Shown: positions 1-8,480 of the stretch, piece after piece
Layout of the letters: every line of letters starts with the position of its first letter
Numbering within the stretch: the first letter of the stretch is position 1
Translations under genes and position numbers: made by a program
The notes under the pieces: model-generated
What the model was told of the DNA's origin: nothing
Database searches by the model: none
What the model saw: only the letters and a program-made list of their open reading frames with translations
Assembly: GCF_002847525.1 (NCBI RefSeq)
Contig: NZ_PKKM01000003.1
Location: 163,022-227,021, forward strand
From: Schaalia odontolytica
GTDB lineage: Bacteria; Actinomycetota; Actinomycetes; Actinomycetales; Actinomycetaceae
Direction of reading: 5' to 3'
Length of the DNA stretch: 64,000 bases

Positions 1-473
1 GTGTCCGCCAGCACCCAGGTCCCGCGCTCGCGCCAGGAGGACACGACCTCACTGTTCGCGCTGATTCCCCGCACGTCCGCGAGCAGGCACGCCGGCGCGT
101 CGCCTCCCAAGCGGGGCAGCGCGGTCGTCCCGCGCGTGGTCATTGCCCGATCGCCGTCGAAAAAGAGGGAGACAGTGACGTTTTGATCGCCCACGCGCTC
201 ACACGAGGAGGTGTCCACGCCCTCGCACGCGAGCATCTCGTCCACGAACTGACCCATCTGATCGACGCCCACTCGAGAGTGCAGGCGCACGGGCGCGCCC
301 AGACGAGCAAGCGCAATCGCCTGATTCGCCGCGCCGCCCGCGCACATGAGAGCTCCCTCCACCCAGGCCTCGCGGCCGGGAACCGGAGGCCCGTCGAGGG
401 GCCCCATGACGACGTCAAGGAACGTCGGACCGTACACCGCGAACTGAGATGCGGCGGGTACTTGAGATGCCAC
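1..473 (-). CDS. PfkB-family carbohydrate kinase, N-terminal part (cut by window edge)
   Basis: Partial gene of about 157 codons running off the left edge. Read on the minus strand it starts with GTG at 473, preceded by a strong AGGAGG ribosome site. The protein shows the PfkB/ribokinase N-terminal pattern: a beta strand (QFAVYGPTFLDVV), a glycine-rich substrate motif with GGAANQAIALARLG, then RVGVDQMGQFV. These enzymes phosphorylate sugars or nucleosides with ATP in the cytoplasm. The ATP-binding and catalytic Asp half (GAGD motif) lies outside the window, so substrate cannot be guessed from residues. It is divergent from a GH4 phospho-glycosidase only about 75 bp away, which suggests it makes the phosphorylated sugar that enzyme needs; that link is inference. 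Confidence 0.85.
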   Translation of the reverse strand, partial: MASQVPAASQFAVYGPTFLDVVMGPLDGPPVPGREAWVEGALMCAGGAANQAIALARLGAPVRLHSRVGVDQMGQFVDEMLACEGVDTSSCERVGDQNVTVSLFFDGDRAMTTRGTTALPRLGGDAPACLLADVRGISANSEVVSSWRERGTWVLAD

Positions 474-549
474 GGGTCCTCCTAGACGTGAGCGCGACTA
501 CAATATGTCACTGAGCCACCACTATACGTATCCAGAGAGGATGCCCGCC

Positions 550-1923
550 ATGCAGCTCACCATCGTCGGAGGAGGGGGCTTCCGGGTCCCCGCGATGATC
601 GACGTCTTGGCCCGCTCACGGGCGGGGCAGGGAGCCTACGCATCCCTCGACGTCGACCGCGTCGTCCTGTACGACACCGACGTACGCAGGCTCGACGCGA
701 TGATGGCCGTACTGTCCTCGCTGAATTTCCCGCACTCCCCCACCGTCCGCGCGACGACGGACATCAACGAGGCGCTTCCCGGAGCCGACTTCGTCTTCTC
801 CGCGATGCGCGTGGGCGGCACCTGCGGACGGGTCCTCGACGAACACTGCGGCCTCGACAACGGCTTGTTGGGGCAGGAGACCGTTGGCGTGGGCGGCTAC
901 TGCTACGCGTTCCGCTCGCTCGGACCGGCACTCGAGCTGGCCCGGGCCGCGGCACGCCTGTGCCCGAACGCCTGGCTCATCAACTTCACGAACCCGGCCG
1001 GGATCATCACCCAAGCGATGCGTTCCGTGCTCGGTGAGCGCGTCATCGGCATCTGCGACACCCCCATCGGGCTCGTCAACCGGACGCTGAACGCCCTGGG
1101 CGTTCCCGAGGAGGAGCGCACCGACGTGTCCTTCGACTACGTGGGCCTCAACCACCTCGGCTGGCTGCGCTCGCTCTCAGTCGACGGCCGCGACATCCTC
1201 CCGCGCCTCTTCGCCGACGACTTGGCCTTGGCCTCCATGGAAGAATCGCGCGCCATCGGGACGGACTGGATTCGCGCGCTGGGCGCCCTGCCCAACGAAT
1301 ACCTCTTCTACTACTACTGCCACCGCGAAGCCATGGCCCGCATCCACCAGGACCAAACACGCGGCGAGTACCTGCGCGATCAGCAGGAAGCCTTCTACAA
1401 CGCCGTCCTCGCGGGCCCCGAGCAGGCGGGACGGACGTGGATCGATGCGCTCGCCGACCGGGAGGCGACCTACATGGCCGAGGCCCGCGACGTCGACGAG
1501 CGTTCCGGCAGGCGCGCCGAAGACATCGCGGGCGGCGGCTACCAGAAGGTGGCCCTCGACCTCATGAACGCGCTCGCTACGAATACTCCTGCGCGCATGA
1601 TCCTCAACGTCGGTAACGGCGACGGCGGATTCTCCTCGATTCCGACGCTGCGCGACACGGACGTCGTCGAGGTTCCCTGCGACGTCGACGCCTCCGGCGT
1701 GCATCCAATTCCGGTTGCGCCCTTGAGCGGCGCGGCCCTCGGCCTCGTCCAATCCGTGAAGGCCTGTGAGAACCTCGTCATCGACGCCGCCCGCGAGCGC
1801 GACCGCAACCTCGCGTGGCAAGCGCTGGCGCTGCACCCCCTGGTCGACTCGGTCAACGTCGCGCGCGACGTGCTCGACCAGGCGATCCGCACAAACCCGC
1901 TGGTCGCGGCAGCCTTCGACTGA
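550..1923 (+). CDS. Glycoside hydrolase family 4, 6-phospho-beta-glucosidase-like
   Basis: 457 aa. GH4 enzymes cleave phosphorylated disaccharides by an NAD+/Mn2+-dependent oxidation-elimination route in the cytoplasm. Seen here: an N-terminal dinucleotide fold with VGGGG at residues 6-10, the NPAG stretch, Cys169 in CDTPIGL and His202 in GLNHLGW, which match the Mn2+ ligands of the family. The CDTP and GLNHLGW forms resemble 6-phospho-beta-glucosidases (BglT/LicH type) rather than alpha-galactosidases. I chose ATG 550 because GAGAGG at 534-539 lies 10 bases upstream; ATG 541 would be only one base from it. Followed by a terminator. Neighbours are a PfkB kinase and a sugar ABC importer rather than a PTS. 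Confidence 0.9.
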   Translation: MQLTIVGGGGFRVPAMIDVLARSRAGQGAYASLDVDRVVLYDTDVRRLDAMMAVLSSLNFPHSPTVRATTDINEALPGADFVFSAMRVGGTCGRVLDEHCGLDNGLLGQETVGVGGYCYAFRSLGPALELARAAARLCPNAWLINFTNPAGIITQAMRSVLGERVIGICDTPIGLVNRTLNALGVPEEERTDVSFDYVGLNHLGWLRSLSVDGRDILPRLFADDLALASMEESRAIGTDWIRALGALPNEYLFYYYCHREAMARIHQDQTRGEYLRDQQEAFYNAVLAGPEQAGRTWIDALADREATYMAEARDVDERSGRRAEDIAGGGYQKVALDLMNALATNTPARMILNVGNGDGGFSSIPTLRDTDVVEVPCDVDASGVHPIPVAPLSGAALGLVQSVKACENLVIDAARERDRNLAWQALALHPLVDSVNVARDVLDQAIRTNPLVAAAFD

Positions 1924-1973
1924 GGGGCGCCCGTCCCGCGCTGCGCGCCGTCTTCCCGGCGCCCGTCAACGCA

Positions 1974-2011
1974 CTGTGCCCCTGCCTCGTACGGACGAGG
2001 CGGGGGCACAG
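1974..2011. terminator. Bidirectional rho-independent terminator
   Basis: Perfect 17-bp stem (CTGTGCCCCTGCCTCGT and its complement) with an ACGG loop, between the convergent GH4 and PIG-L genes. Confidence 0.8.
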
Positions 2012-2039
2012 TCTGGCAAACAGGCCGACTACCGGGTCA

Positions 2040-2735
2040 TCACCCGCGGGTGTCCCAGCGGAAGAATTCTTCTCCCCCTGCGTAGCCGTGGGGGTGCCCC
2101 ACGTCGCGGGTACCCTGTCGGATCCATGACTCCATCCGGTCGAGGTCGTCGAATTGGGTGGCGTGCTCGCGAACCGCCCTGACTTTGGCCTCGACGTCTG
2201 CCTGGTCCAGCTCGACAACATGGTTCGTCGACGGGCCACCTTGGAACCACACCTCTTCGACGACGTGGGGGTCCAGGCCCTCGTCGAGCAGCTCGGGGAA
2301 CGCGAAGGGGTTACGCGCGGCCGGGTAGACGGCGTCCGTGACCGCGGCGCCCACGGCCCGGTGGTCCGGGTGATTGGCGTAGATGGACGACCAGTTGTAT
2401 TCGGGTGAGAGGGTGAGGATCAGGTTCGGCTTCACGCGCCGAATGAGGGCGACGATATCGCGCACGAGGCCGTGGGATGGGATCACCATGCCGTCGGGGT
2501 AGCCGTCGAAGAAGACGAGTTCCGTCACGCCCAGTTGCTCGCACGCGCGGCGCTGTTCATCGCGACGAAACTCCCCCATCTGCTGATGCAGATCCTGGTC
2601 GGAACCTCCCGCATCACCGTCTGTGACGACTGCGACGACGACCCTCGATCCTTCGCGCACGAAGCGAGCGAGTGTCCCGCCCGCATCCACGTCCGCATCA
2701 TCGGGGTGAGCGTAAATGCCCAGCACGGTATCCAT
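2040..2735 (-). CDS. PIG-L (LmbE-like) family N-deacetylase
   Basis: 231 aa. The family removes acetyl groups from GlcNAc-containing substrates using zinc. The signature AHPDDADVDAGG lies at residues 9-20 with His10 and Asp13 as probable zinc ligands; the second zinc His is in NHPDHRAVG. Start ATG 2735 has AAGGAGAA just upstream; the open frame extends further but lacks a better site. It is the last gene of the permease-permease-binding protein operon, 68 bp after the binding protein, so it probably deacetylates an imported amino sugar. No signal peptide is visible, so it acts in the cytoplasm. Mycothiol-pathway MshB or Mca is the main alternative, but the transporter context argues for sugar catabolism. 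Confidence 0.85.
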   Translation of the reverse strand: MDTVLGIYAHPDDADVDAGGTLARFVREGSRVVVAVVTDGDAGGSDQDLHQQMGEFRRDEQRRACEQLGVTELVFFDGYPDGMVIPSHGLVRDIVALIRRVKPNLILTLSPEYNWSSIYANHPDHRAVGAAVTDAVYPAARNPFAFPELLDEGLDPHVVEEVWFQGGPSTNHVVELDQADVEAKVRAVREHATQFDDLDRMESWIRQGTRDVGHPHGYAGGEEFFRWDTRG

Positions 2736-2803
2736 TCGCGTTCTCCTTAGTGAGGCGCCGGCGAGAACCTGTCCCGCCGGCACCTATCGCAAATCTGTGA
2801 CGA

Positions 2804-4126
2804 CTACTGATCAATCGCCGCGTTGGCGGCGTCCTGAGCAGCCTGGACGCCCTCATGCACGCCGGTGCGTCCCAGGAAAACCTCCTTGAGCACGCCGTTG
2901 TACGCGTCCATTGCCGCGCCCAGCTTCGCACCGAAGGGAGCCATGATCGTGCCCGAAGGAGTCTTCGCCATCACCGAAGTGTCGACGCCCTTGTCCGACC
3001 AGTACGCGGTCCACGTCGCCTGGGCCTGCTCGTTCGCAGGGAAGCCGGCGCCCGTCTTGCCCAGTGCGGCACCGCCGTCCTTACCAGCCAGCCACGCCAG
3101 CAGCTTGTGCTGAGCCTCGGGGTTCGCACTCGCCGTCGAACCGGCGGCGACGACGGAGTTACCGACCGTCACGGCACCGGCGGGACCCTTCGGCTGGGGA
3201 GCCAGGCCCCACTCGAAGGACGCGCCCTCGGCCACGTTCGCCAGGTTGTAGGAACCGGACTGGAACAGAGCGATCTTGCCCTGCAGGAACTGGTCGCGGC
3301 TGAAGTCGCCGTTGTCGTTCGTGTCGGCCGCCGAGGGGGCCACGTGCTCCTTGTTGATCAGGTCCACCAGGTAGCCGACCGCGGCGTCGCCCTCGGGGCT
3401 CGCAAACGTAAAGTGCCCACTCTCGTCCTGCAGGGTGGCGCCGGCCGAGCCCAGGTACGGAATGAACATCGCCTGGCCATCCAGCGCGGCGTTGTATCCG
3501 TACTGGACGATGTGGTCCGCGTCGAAGGCGGGGTCAGCCGCGTTGCGGCCCGACGAGTCCAGCGTCAGCTTGCGGGTGATCTCCCGCAGAGAGTCGGTGG
3601 AGGCGCTCGGGTCCCACGACAGGTTCTGCAGGTCCTCGATGCTCACACCGGCCGCGTCCAGCAGCGACTTGTTGTAGTACACCGCGATCGACGGGTCAGT
3701 GAGGACCGGGACGCCGTAGAGCTTTCCATCAACCGTGTACTGATCGATGGCGCCCTGAAGCCAGCCGTCGCGCTCGGAGGCGGGGAACTCCTCGTCAATG
3801 TTGACGATCTTGCCGCCGCGGGCGTACTCGGTGTAGTTGTTCGTGTTGGACCAGAAGACATCCGGTCCGGTGCCCGCGGCGAGCTCAGAACGCAGGCCCG
3901 TGAAGTAGTCCGACCACGGGACGACCTCGACGTTGACCGTGATCCCCGTTTCCTCGGTGAACGCGGGGAGCGCCGCCTCGTATGCCTGGGCAGCCTGATC
4001 ATCCCACAGACGCAGGGTCAGGGACGTGCCCGCCTCGCTCGACGCGCTGCCACCCTGCGAGCAGGCGGCCATCAGCATCGACGCGGCACCAATCAGAGCG
4101 GTAGCGGTAATAAAACGCCTTTTCAT
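2804..4126 (-). CDS. Carbohydrate ABC transporter substrate-binding lipoprotein
   Basis: 440 aa family 1 extracellular solute-binding protein. A lipoprotein signal is clear: positively charged MKRRF, a hydrophobic stretch and a lipobox ending MAAC with Cys22 as the lipidation site. Mature regions typical of MalE/UgpB-like proteins follow, including LRLWDDQAAQAYEAALPAF, a hinge-like GTGPDVFWSN and GVPVLTDPSIAVYYNKSLL. It binds sugar outside the membrane and hands it to the two permeases encoded just upstream. Substrate is not determinable from sequence; the neighbouring GH4, PfkB and PIG-L genes suggest a disaccharide or N-acetylated sugar. Confidence 0.93.
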   Translation of the reverse strand: MKRRFITATALIGAASMLMAACSQGGSASSEAGTSLTLRLWDDQAAQAYEAALPAFTEETGITVNVEVVPWSDYFTGLRSELAAGTGPDVFWSNTNNYTEYARGGKIVNIDEEFPASERDGWLQGAIDQYTVDGKLYGVPVLTDPSIAVYYNKSLLDAAGVSIEDLQNLSWDPSASTDSLREITRKLTLDSSGRNAADPAFDADHIVQYGYNAALDGQAMFIPYLGSAGATLQDESGHFTFASPEGDAAVGYLVDLINKEHVAPSAADTNDNGDFSRDQFLQGKIALFQSGSYNLANVAEGASFEWGLAPQPKGPAGAVTVGNSVVAAGSTASANPEAQHKLLAWLAGKDGGAALGKTGAGFPANEQAQATWTAYWSDKGVDTSVMAKTPSGTIMAPFGAKLGAAMDAYNGVLKEVFLGRTGVHEGVQAAQDAANAAIDQ

Positions 4127-4156
4127 GAAGACCTCCAGTTGTGATGGGTTGTGTTG

Positions 4157-5002
4157 TTACTTGATGCCCGTCAGGGCAATCGATTCAACGATGTGTCGTT
4201 GAAAGACGATGAACAGAGCGATCAGGGGAACGAGCGCGATGGTCGTCGCTGCCATGACGTACGTCCAATTCGCGTTGTACTGGCTCTGCAGCGCGGCCGT
4301 CGCAACCGTGAGGACGCGTGGCCTGGTCGCGGCGATGATCCGCGGCCACATGAATGAGTTCCACTGGCTCACAACCGTGATGAGCACGAGTGTCGAAATG
4401 ATCGGCTTCGACACGGGAACGACGATGGAGAAGAGGATGCGCATCTGCCCGGCGCCGTCCATGGTCGCCGCGTCGATGATTTCCTGGGGAATCTGACGGA
4501 ACGACTGACGCAGCAGGAATACCGCGTAGGGCGAGGCGAACACGAAGGGCAGGACGATGCCCCAGAAGGTGTTGTTAAGCCCCATCTTCGCCATCATGAG
4601 GTAGAGCGGGATGACGAGGACCGACGCCGGAATCATCATGGTGCCCAGGAAGAGCCAGAAGATGACTTCGCGTCCGGGGAACTCGATGCGGGCGAACGCG
4701 TAGGCGGCCAGAACGGAGGACACCAGCTGCCCGACGACCATCACCACGACCACGAGGAGCGTCGTGATAATCGCGTCACCGAAGTTGACTCGTCCCGTCA
4801 GGATCGCCTGGAACGAGGCCAGGGAGGGCGGCGAGGGGAGCGCGAAGGGTGAGTGCGAGGCGAAGTCCTGCGGCGATTTAAAGGCCGTGACAAAGCTGAA
4901 GAGGAGCGGGACGACCATGATGAACGCGGCCAGCGACAGCCCCGCGTAGATCCCCAGGGTCGACCACCAGGGCCGACGCGAGTGCGACTTAGACGAGCTC
5001 AT
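4157..5002 (-). CDS. Carbohydrate ABC transporter permease, MalG type
   Basis: 281 aa, six predicted membrane segments, the first near residues 14-38. The EAA loop that docks the ATPase is recognisable as EIIDAATMDGAGQMRILFSIVVP-like sequence in the C-terminal half. It pairs with the upstream MalF-type permease, overlapping it by 14 bp, which indicates translational coupling. Forms the inner-membrane channel for the lipoprotein encoded 30 bp downstream. No ATPase gene is present in this operon. Confidence 0.93.
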   Translation of the reverse strand: MSSSKSHSRRPWWSTLGIYAGLSLAAFIMVVPLLFSFVTAFKSPQDFASHSPFALPSPPSLASFQAILTGRVNFGDAIITTLLVVVVMVVGQLVSSVLAAYAFARIEFPGREVIFWLFLGTMMIPASVLVIPLYLMMAKMGLNNTFWGIVLPFVFASPYAVFLLRQSFRQIPQEIIDAATMDGAGQMRILFSIVVPVSKPIISTLVLITVVSQWNSFMWPRIIAATRPRVLTVATAALQSQYNANWTYVMAATTIALVPLIALFIVFQRHIVESIALTGIK

Positions 5003-5867
5003 ACGTGGTCCTCTTCCGGAAGTACAGGTTCTGGGCCAGCGTCAATCCCATGAGGAGCAGCATCATCACGCACGCCATGACTGCGGCGCGGCCGACGTTT
5101 CCGGTCTCGAAGGCCTCCTTGTAGATCAGGTAGGCGAGGACCTCGGTGGAGCCGGATGGGCCTCCCTTGGTCAGGGCGTAGATCTGGTCGAAAACGTTGA
5201 AGACCGAGATCACGGAGGTGACCGAGACGAAGAAGAAGGTCGGGCGCAGGAGGGGCATCTTGATGTGCCAGAACACCTGCGCAGAGGAGGCCCCATCCAC
5301 GGTCGCGGCCTCGGTGAGCTCGCGCGGGATCGCGAGCAATCCGGCGATGAAGAAGAGCGCCGTGTACCCCACGTTCGACCAGACGACGACGAAAGCCGCC
5401 GCTGGTAGGGCCCAGGTGGGCGATACGAGAATTTCTAGTCGCGTGCCCGCCAGCGCGGAAAGAAGACCACCGGTGGGGGCGAAGATCCACGACCACACAA
5501 CGCCGAGGGCCAGCGGAGGCGCGATCCACGGGATGACGATGAGCGTGCGATAGACGACGGTCCCTCGCACGCCCTTCGTCAGCAGGTTCGCAAGGAGGAG
5601 GCCCAGGATGATCTGGATGGGGACGACGAGGAGGACGAAGAGAATCGTCGTGCGCAGGGACGACAGGAAGGCCGGGTCGCTCAGCACGTTCGTGACGTTG
5701 GCCAGGCCCACGTATCGCGTATCTCCGATGAGGTCCCACCGGTACAGGCTCACCCACATGATGACGCCGATGGGCACAACCATGAAGATGAGGACGCCGA
5801 TGAGGGCGGGCGACAGGAACGCGTATCCGACGAGTGCGTGGCGCGCCCTCAACGCTCGCTTGCTCAT
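4989..5867 (-). CDS. Carbohydrate ABC transporter permease, MalF type
   Basis: 292 aa from ATG 5867 (MSKRALRARHALVGYAFLSPALIG), the usual start for MalF-like permeases; the open frame extends 61 codons further but that part is not membrane-like. Six membrane segments, with the EAA loop ELTEAATVDGASSAQVFWHI. First gene of the operon permease-permease-binding protein-deacetylase. The 140 bp upstream holds ATGGACAATTGTGAAC (5941-5956), a partly palindromic site that could bind a sugar regulator, but this is speculative. Confidence 0.92.
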   Translation of the reverse strand: MSKRALRARHALVGYAFLSPALIGVLIFMVVPIGVIMWVSLYRWDLIGDTRYVGLANVTNVLSDPAFLSSLRTTILFVLLVVPIQIILGLLLANLLTKGVRGTVVYRTLIVIPWIAPPLALGVVWSWIFAPTGGLLSALAGTRLEILVSPTWALPAAAFVVVWSNVGYTALFFIAGLLAIPRELTEAATVDGASSAQVFWHIKMPLLRPTFFFVSVTSVISVFNVFDQIYALTKGGPSGSTEVLAYLIYKEAFETGNVGRAAVMACVMMLLLMGLTLAQNLYFRKRTTYELV

Positions 5868-6004
5868 GCCCCACCATCCTTTCGTACGGTTCTTCGAGGA
5901 TAGGTGTGACGGGCGCATCAGCGCCGGGCGACGACAAGGTATGGACAATTGTGAACAACGCAGGCCGTCACGCGAGCAAAGGTGCACGAAACGAAGCGAA
6001 AACG

Positions 6005-6036
6005 AGGGAGCGCCCACTCGAGTGAGTGGACGCTCC
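6005..6036 (-). terminator. Rho-independent terminator after panD
   Basis: Imperfect hairpin GGGAGCGCCCACTC / GAGTGGACGCTCCC, immediately downstream of the panD stop and before the sugar operon. Confidence 0.65.
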
Positions 6037-6050
6037 CGTCGGCACGTCAA

Positions 6051-6485
6051 TCAGACGCCGGAGCTCTTGAGCCCCAACTCGCGGGCACGGGGCGAGTCCT
6101 CGGGGACGCTTCCCGCGTGGTCGCCAGCGCTCACGATTTTGTTGGACTCGTCAACGAAGACGACGGAGGGCTTCATCGTACGTACCAGGGATTCGGGCAC
6201 CTGGGCGTAGGCCATGATAATGACGAGGTCACCGACGGTCACCTTGTGGGCGGCCGCGCCGTTGAGCTGAATCGTGCCGCTGCCTCGCTCGCCCGCGATC
6301 GTGTAGGTCGAGAGTCGCTCGCCGTTGTTGACGTCGACGATGTCGACCTTCTGCCCGGGAACGATGTTCGCGGCGTCCAGCAGGTCCTCGTCCACCGTGA
6401 TCGAGCCGACGTAGTGCAGGTCGGCGCCGGTGACGACGGCTCGATGAATCTTGCCGATCGCCATCTCGCGGGTCATTTCCATCAT
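6051..6485 (-). CDS. panD: Aspartate 1-decarboxylase
   Basis: 144 aa. Converts L-aspartate to beta-alanine for pantothenate synthesis; the proenzyme self-cleaves to create a pyruvoyl group. The cleavage site GS is at residues 27-28 in [12 protein letters not shown]. If translation begins at the third Met (6476) the site becomes G24-S25, exactly as in E. coli PanD, so that start is plausible. Other family features: Lys12 and His14 in [15 protein letters not shown], and [17 protein letters not shown] near residue 75. Overlaps the panC stop by 4 bp (ATGA), so panC and panD are translationally coupled. Confidence 0.97.
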   Translation of the reverse strand: MMEMTREMAIGKIHRAVVTGADLHYVGSITVDEDLLDAANIVPGQKVDIVDVNNGERLSTYTIAGERGSGTIQLNGAAAHKVTVGDLVIIMAYAQVPESLVRTMKPSVVFVDESNKIVSAGDHAGSVPEDSPRARELGLKSSGV

Positions 6486-7435
6486 GCGAGGTCCCCCGCG
6501 CGCTCAGCAAAGCGAGCGTCAGGACCGGAGGCGTCGCGCAGCGGCACCTCCATGTTGTCGATGAGGCGCGTCGTGCCCACCTTGGCGGCGATGAGGATGC
6601 GTCCCTCGCGCGAGCCGTCAGACAGGATCGTGGGCGCGGCCGCGCCTTCGCCGACGGGCACGGACTCGGTGCCAGCGAGGATCTCGAAAGTCCCCGCGTC
6701 CACGAGCGCAATGTAGTCCAGGTCGATGCCACCCTCGGCGTCGATCACCGAGCGGCACTCGGCGACGATCTGCGCGGGCGTGGCCCCGGCCTCGGCGACC
6801 TCGGCGCCGCGACGAAGCGCACGCGAGAGGGCACGGGCCCGGATGCGCTCATCGTCGCTCAGGTACTGGTTGCGGCTGGACAGGGCGACCCCGTCCTCGG
6901 CGCGCACGATCGGCACGGGGTGAACACGCACGGGGATGTCCAGCTGGGCGAAGACGGTGCGCAGGACTGCCAGCTGCTGGGCGTCCTTCTGTCCGTACAG
7001 GGCCACGTCGGGGCGCACGAGGTTGACGACCTTGGTGCACACGAGTGCGACGCCCGCGAAGTGCGTGGGGCGCGTCTTGCCCTCGAGAACGCGCGCGATG
7101 GGGCCCGGGTCGATTGTCACGGTCGCGGGCGTGGGGTACACGTCCTGGGGCGCGGGCGCCCACACGAGGTCCGCCCCCACCGTCTCGAGCGCGTCCATGT
7201 CCGCGTCCAGGGTGCGCGGGTAGGCATCGAAGTCCTCGCCGGGCGCGAACTGCGTCGGGTTGACGAAGATCGTGACGATCACGTGATCGGCCAGTTCGCG
7301 GGCTTCGCGCACGAGCTGCAGGTGCCCGGAGTGGAGGGCACCCATGGTCATCACGAGGGCCTTCGTGCCGGGCAGGCGCGACAGGGCGTCTGCCAGCTCG
7401 GCGCGCGTGTGGGTGAGGACAGGGCGATGGGTCAT
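6482..7435 (-). CDS. panC: Pantothenate synthetase
   Basis: 317 aa. Joins pantoate and beta-alanine with ATP, passing through pantoyl-adenylate. The nucleotidyltransferase signature [10 protein letters not shown] (residues 30-39) is the HIGH motif; [12 protein letters not shown] is the KMSKS-like loop; [13 protein letters not shown] binds ATP and pantoate. Length is normal for actinobacteria. First gene of the panC-panD pair, 132 bp downstream of the DUF2520 gene on the same strand. panB is not in the window. Confidence 0.97.
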   Translation of the reverse strand: MTHRPVLTHTRAELADALSRLPGTKALVMTMGALHSGHLQLVREARELADHVIVTIFVNPTQFAPGEDFDAYPRTLDADMDALETVGADLVWAPAPQDVYPTPATVTIDPGPIARVLEGKTRPTHFAGVALVCTKVVNLVRPDVALYGQKDAQQLAVLRTVFAQLDIPVRVHPVPIVRAEDGVALSSRNQYLSDDERIRARALSRALRRGAEVAEAGATPAQIVAECRSVIDAEGGIDLDYIALVDAGTFEILAGTESVPVGEGAAAPTILSDGSREGRILIAAKVGTTRLIDNMEVPLRDASGPDARFAERAGDLA

Positions 7436-7567
7436 GTTTCTATTCTTGCAACTTCGGCCCGCCAGCGCGTAATAGAGTCGCTTTCCTCACGCCTCGTGTT
7501 TTTGCGACGAGGCCGGGGTTGCGCTCGTTCTCTCTCCCGCGTTTTGGGCTCGTTGGGTGTGTGGGTA

Positions 7568-8455
7568 TCAGGCGCCCGGGTCGAGGAGGGCGGCCTCGAC
7601 GCTGGTGGCGGCCCGTTCATCGAGGAGACGAGCGTCGCGCAGCAGACGGGTGAGGGCGCGGGTCATGTCCGCGTAGGTGTCGCGTTCCCCCGAGAGACCT
7701 TCCCTGGCCCCGAGGCTGCGGGCGTGCGCGGTGATCGTTCCTGCGTCCCCGCGGGCGGCGGGCCCGGAGATACCCGCAACCCCCTCGGTGAGGGCTCGGT
7801 CAAGCGCGGCCTCGAGAAGCGGGCGCACGTACAGAGCGGGGTTCTCGATGCCGGCCTCGGCAAGGATTCGGGTCGTCTGCACGGTGATGCCGGCGATGAA
7901 GTTGGCGCCGTGGGCGAGGCCCGCGTGGTAGAGGGGGCGGTCTTCTTCGGCGACGACGACGGGCTCACCGCCCATTTCGACGACGAGGGCCTGAGCGATC
8001 GGCAGGAAGGGAGCGGCGGCGGTCACCGCGAAGGGCGTGCCCACGAGGCGCGCCACGTCAACGCTGGTGCCGGTGAACGTCATCGCCGGGTGGATGGCGA
8101 GCGGGATCGCCCCCGCTCCCGCGGCGGCACCGAGCAGCCCCACGCCGGAAGCACCCGACAGGTGAATGACGATGTGCCCACTCTGCCAGGCGCCCAGGTC
8201 GGCCAGGCCGCTCACGAGGGGGCCGATCTGGTCGTCAGGAACGGCCACGATGACCACCTCGGAGCGTCGCACGACCTCCTCGGGTGTGGTGATCGGCACG
8301 CCGGGGAGCATCGCGTCGGCGCGCTCGCGCGATGCCTCCGACGACGCGGAGACGGCGACGATCTGGTGCCCGACCGCGCGCAGCGCGGAGCCGATGACGG
8401 GCCCGACGTGGCCCATGCCGATGATGCCGATACCGAGGCGTCCGGGGGTACTCAT
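7568..8455 (-). CDS. Rossmann-fold/DUF2520 oxidoreductase-like protein upstream of panCD
   Basis: 295 aa from ATG 8455. N-terminal NAD(P) fold with LGIGIIGMGHVGPVIGSAL (GxGxxG near residues 9-14) followed by VVIVAVPDDQIGPL; the C-terminal half is the DUF2520 domain (AIHPAMTFTG, HAGLAHGANFI). The family resembles short 6-phosphogluconate or ketopantoate reductase-like enzymes and is commonly placed next to panC in actinobacteria. A ketopantoate reductase role fits the context but is inference. Start: GGAGG lies only one base before ATG 8455, unusually close; an extended start at 8500 would overlap the next gene upstream by 20 bp. Confidence 0.8.
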   Translation of the reverse strand: MSTPGRLGIGIIGMGHVGPVIGSALRAVGHQIVAVSASSEASRERADAMLPGVPITTPEEVVRRSEVVIVAVPDDQIGPLVSGLADLGAWQSGHIVIHLSGASGVGLLGAAAGAGAIPLAIHPAMTFTGTSVDVARLVGTPFAVTAAAPFLPIAQALVVEMGGEPVVVAEEDRPLYHAGLAHGANFIAGITVQTTRILAEAGIENPALYVRPLLEAALDRALTEGVAGISGPAARGDAGTITAHARSLGAREGLSGERDTYADMTRALTRLLRDARLLDERAATSVEAALLDPGA

Positions 8456-8480
8456 GCCTCCATTGTCACCGATCAGCGCT

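Noticed and set aside
7492..7512. Small hairpin CCTCGT / ACGAGG between the DUF2520 gene and panC
   Set aside because: Only 6 bp with a 9-base loop; too weak to call a terminator or attenuator.
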